Assembly (NCBI RefSeq): GCF_937910895.1
Contig: NZ_CALEMI010000160.1
Span: 62,001-126,000 of the forward strand
Length of the DNA: 64,000 nt
DNA from: an uncultured Dokdonia sp.
GTDB lineage: Bacteria; Bacteroidota; Bacteroidia; Flavobacteriales; Flavobacteriaceae
Reading direction: 5' to 3'
A program made the position numbers and the translations under genes. Shown here in pieces: positions 61,868 to 64,000 of this stretch. Each line of letters starts with the position of its first letter. The first letter of the stretch is position 1. Below the pieces are notes generated by a model. It was not told where the DNA came from. It did no database searches and saw only the letters and a program-made list of their open reading frames with translations.

Positions 61868-61956
61868 ATCCCGTTCTACAATGGGATGACGTAAACGTCA
61901 CCGCTACACTATATATTCTAATTTTAAACCGCCTTCGTTATCTAGCTAAGGCGGTT
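61868..61956 (+). terminator. Palindrome cluster and terminator after mscL
   Basis: ATCCC...GGGAT (61868-61886) and TGACGT-AA-ACGTCA (61887-61900) precede a terminator, AACCGCCTT (61927-61935) with AAGGCGGTT (61948-61956) and a following T-run. The first two look REP-like. Confidence 0.65.
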
Positions 61957-62057
61957 CTTTTTGTTAGGAATAATACATTTTCGTCTTCTTTTGTGTACCC
62001 TAGAAACATTATCTGCTTTTTAGACCTTTTTATATCAATTAATTAAGCACTAGTTGC

Positions 62058-62065
62058 TACATTTG
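62058..62065 (+). promoter_or_regulatory. -7 element for asd
   Basis: TACATTTG, exact TAnnTTTG match, 31 bases before the asd start. No clear -33. Confidence 0.5.
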
Positions 62066-62096
62066 AGTTTTTAAATTTTAATCTATACTTATACTG

Positions 62097-63086
62097 ATGA
62101 GAGTAGCTGTAGTCGGTGCTACCGGAATGGTAGGCCAAGTGATGTTGCAAGTACTTGCAGAGCGTAATTTTCCTATAACTGAATTGATCCCTGTTGCTTC
62201 AGAGCGATCTGTAGGTAAACATATTACCTATAAACAGAAGGAATACACTGTTTTTTCTATGCAGGATGCTATAGATGCCAAACCAGATATTGCTATTTTT
62301 TCTGCAGGCGGTGACACCTCTCTTGCGTATGCACCAAAATTTGCAGAAGTAGGCACGACTGTTATAGATAACTCATCTGCTTGGCGTATGGATCGTACTA
62401 AAAAACTAGTGGTTCCAGAAATTAATGCCAATACTTTAACTAAAGAAGATAAAATTATTGCAAATCCTAATTGTTCTACCATACAATTGGTACTAGCTCT
62501 AGCACCATTGCATAAAAAATATGGGATTAAAAGATTGGTGGTTTCTACCTATCAATCTATTACAGGAACGGGAGTCAAAGCGGTACAACAGCTAGAAAAT
62601 GAATATACTGGACAAAAGGGTGAAATGGCATACCTCTATCCTATTCATCGAAATGCTATTCCCGCTTGTGATGTTTTTCAAGAAAATGGATATACTAAAG
62701 AAGAGTTGAAGCTCGTCAATGAAACTCAAAAAATACTAGACGATCGCACGATTGCGGTTACGGCTACAGCAGTACGTATTCCTGTGGTAGGAGGTCATAG
62801 CGAGTCTGTTAATATAGAATTTCATACGGAGTACGATCTTAGCGAAATACGTAAAATATTAAGTGAAGCAGACGGAGTTACAGTACAAGATAATCCAGAC
62901 ACAAACACCTACCCTATGCCTATCTATGCCGAAGGTAAAGATGACGTTTTTGTAGGACGTATCCGTCGTGATCACTCACAAGAAAACTCTCTTAATATGT
63001 GGATTGTTTCTGACAATCTTCGCAAAGGAGCGGCTACCAACGCTGTCCAGATTGGAGAGTATCTTGTAGCGAATGGATTGGTTTAA
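62097..63086 (+). CDS. asd: Aspartate-semialdehyde dehydrogenase
   Basis: 329 aa. The NADP-binding VVGATGMVGQVMLQVL starts the protein, the catalytic Cys is in NPNCSTIQLVLAL (about 128) and the catalytic His in RIPVVGGHSESV (about 240). It makes aspartate semialdehyde for lysine, threonine, methionine and diaminopimelate synthesis. Confidence 0.97.
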   Translation: MRVAVVGATGMVGQVMLQVLAERNFPITELIPVASERSVGKHITYKQKEYTVFSMQDAIDAKPDIAIFSAGGDTSLAYAPKFAEVGTTVIDNSSAWRMDRTKKLVVPEINANTLTKEDKIIANPNCSTIQLVLALAPLHKKYGIKRLVVSTYQSITGTGVKAVQQLENEYTGQKGEMAYLYPIHRNAIPACDVFQENGYTKEELKLVNETQKILDDRTIAVTATAVRIPVVGGHSESVNIEFHTEYDLSEIRKILSEADGVTVQDNPDTNTYPMPIYAEGKDDVFVGRIRRDHSQENSLNMWIVSDNLRKGAATNAVQIGEYLVANGLV

Positions 63087-63109
63087 AATCAAATTTTTAC
63101 ACAATATTT

Positions 63110-63132
63110 AAAACCTTCCTTGTGAAGGTTTT
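63110..63132 (+). terminator. Intrinsic terminator after asd
   Basis: AAAACCTTC (63110-63118) pairs with GAAGGTTTT (63124-63132), followed by Ts. Confidence 0.85.
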
Positions 63133-63164
63133 TTTATTATAGTAGCTCATCTAACATAATACCT

Positions 63165-63788
63165 ATGAAAACAATAGACCTATCCACTTGGAAACGCAAA
63201 CAACACTTTGAATTTTTTAGCCAGTTTGAAGAGCCTTATTTTGGAATTACAGTGTCTGTAGATGTAACGATCGCTATGCAAAAAGCCAAAGAACTAGACG
63301 TTTCTTTCTTTCAATACTATTTACACAAATGCATCCTAGCAACCAATCAAATTGAAAATTTCAGGTTTCGTATCACACCAGAAAACGAGGTTATTGTACA
63401 CGATCATATAGGTGCTTCGGCAACCATTATGAGGCCTAACGAAACTTTTGCTTTTAGTTATATTCCGTATGAAGAAGATTTTGATATGTTTGTAAAGATC
63501 GTTCAAAAAGAAATAGACCGGATTCAAGAAAGCGATGCCTTATTTCCTGTCGAAAATCCAGATAGTGTCATTCATTATTCAGCAATTCCTTGGCTAGATT
63601 TTAGTGCTATTACACATTCGCGTATGTTTAAAGCAAAAGATAGTGTTCCTAAAATCTCTTTTGGAAAAGTTTCTACAAAAAATGACAAAAAGACAATGTC
63701 TATTGCTATATATATTCATCACGGTCTTGCTGACGGTCTTCACGTAAGTAGGTTTATAGCTATTTTTCAAAATTTACTGAATAAGTGA
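63165..63788 (+). CDS. Chloramphenicol acetyltransferase-like protein
   Basis: 207 aa of the CAT fold: an N-terminal HFEFFSQFEEPYFGITVSVDVT and the catalytic block IYIHHGLADGLHVSRF with the HHxxxDG motif (about 183-189). It acylates a hydroxyl using acetyl-CoA; chloramphenicol resistance is possible but not shown, as CAT-like genes are widespread in Bacteroidota. Confidence 0.88.
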   Translation: MKTIDLSTWKRKQHFEFFSQFEEPYFGITVSVDVTIAMQKAKELDVSFFQYYLHKCILATNQIENFRFRITPENEVIVHDHIGASATIMRPNETFAFSYIPYEEDFDMFVKIVQKEIDRIQESDALFPVENPDSVIHYSAIPWLDFSAITHSRMFKAKDSVPKISFGKVSTKNDKKTMSIAIYIHHGLADGLHVSRFIAIFQNLLNK

Positions 63789-63893
63789 TTTTTTTGATTT
63801 TTGGAAAAATTGACAATTATTTTACGCATGCTTGTAATAGAAATAAAAGTACTGCGTCTAAGACCTCAATAATAACCAAAACAAATAAAACTC

Positions 63894-64000
63894 ATGAAAT
63901 TAGTAAACACAATTATTAGAATCGGTCTTGGAGTGATGCTCCTTACTTTTGGGCTTAACAAATTTTTCTGGTTTATGCCAGACTTTGAATTTGGCCAAGA
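63894..64000 (+). CDS. DoxX-like family membrane protein (partial)
   Basis: The ATG at 63894 opens a frame running off the window after 35 residues (KLVNTIIRIGLGVMLLTFG, then LNKFFWFMPDFEFGQ). The GLGVMLLTFGLNKFFWF segment is typical of the first membrane helix of DoxX-like proteins. Confidence 0.6.
   Translation, partial: MKLVNTIIRIGLGVMLLTFGLNKFFWFMPDFEFGQ

Noticed and set aside
63165-63788. Acquired chloramphenicol resistance cassette
   Set aside because: The gene is CAT-like, but there are no flanking mobile sequences and its context is housekeeping; a chromosomal acyltransferase is more likely.

Overview
The window is bacterial chromosome from a marine-type flavobacterium (Bacteroidota, Flavobacteriaceae). 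Supporting signs are a type IX secretion (T9SS) cargo protein and a PorZ-like gene next to recO, TAnnTTTG-type promoters with few Shine-Dalgarno sequences, many SPII lipoproteins and a TonB-dependent receptor. A genus close to Dokdonia/Krokinobacter is my inference. No rRNA, tRNA, CRISPR array, transposase, integrase or prophage gene was recognised. A 20-bp palindrome built on GCTTTCGCGAAAGC recurs 14 times across the window, in genes and between them.

Layout. 1-6.3 kb: a gene tail, a small RiPP-like precursor (-), pheS, a GNAT acetyltransferase, a small unknown gene, an outer-membrane barrel gene, gpsA (-), and a lipoprotein gene behind a sigma54-like promoter. 6.4-9.8 kb: a DUF2971 gene and a yicC-gmk-nadD housekeeping operon (-). 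10.0-19.0 kb: a tightly packed ten-gene (+) operon of unknown function. Its core is a paralogous family with an N-terminal helix, an LGFTPTFYQF-type motif and a C-terminal SAEGSS...PAP signature, accompanied by L7/L12-like, TPR, OmpA-like, coiled-coil and PASTA modules. None of its proteins has a recognisable signal peptide or enzyme fold. This is the best candidate for an undescribed system.

19.1-29.7 kb: a divergent sugar locus with two DUF1080 lipoproteins, three sugar isomerase/epimerase proteins, a Gfo/Idh/MocA oxidoreductase and an MFS permease, facing a GMC oxidoreductase and a Tat-exported partner subunit. It fits periplasmic 3-keto-glycoside metabolism. 29.9-43.4 kb is mixed: subtilisin, azurin, YheT hydrolase, bestrophin, a CNMP/thioredoxin-reductase-like fusion with a UBP-type zinc finger, a TetR-SDR pair with visible operators, and an ArsC-like/EamA/FemAB-like operon.

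43.5-57.0 kb: a large T9SS cargo gene, a cystathionine gamma-synthase-type gene, a barrel gene divergent from gdhA, then porZ-recO-TonB receptor. 57.0-64.0 kb: a four-gene (-) operon (unknown, DoxX, rsmI, UDG-like) and a (+) set of tdk, alr, mscL, asd, a CAT-like gene and the start of another DoxX-like gene. Many gene pairs overlap by ATGA or TAATG, so translational coupling is common.
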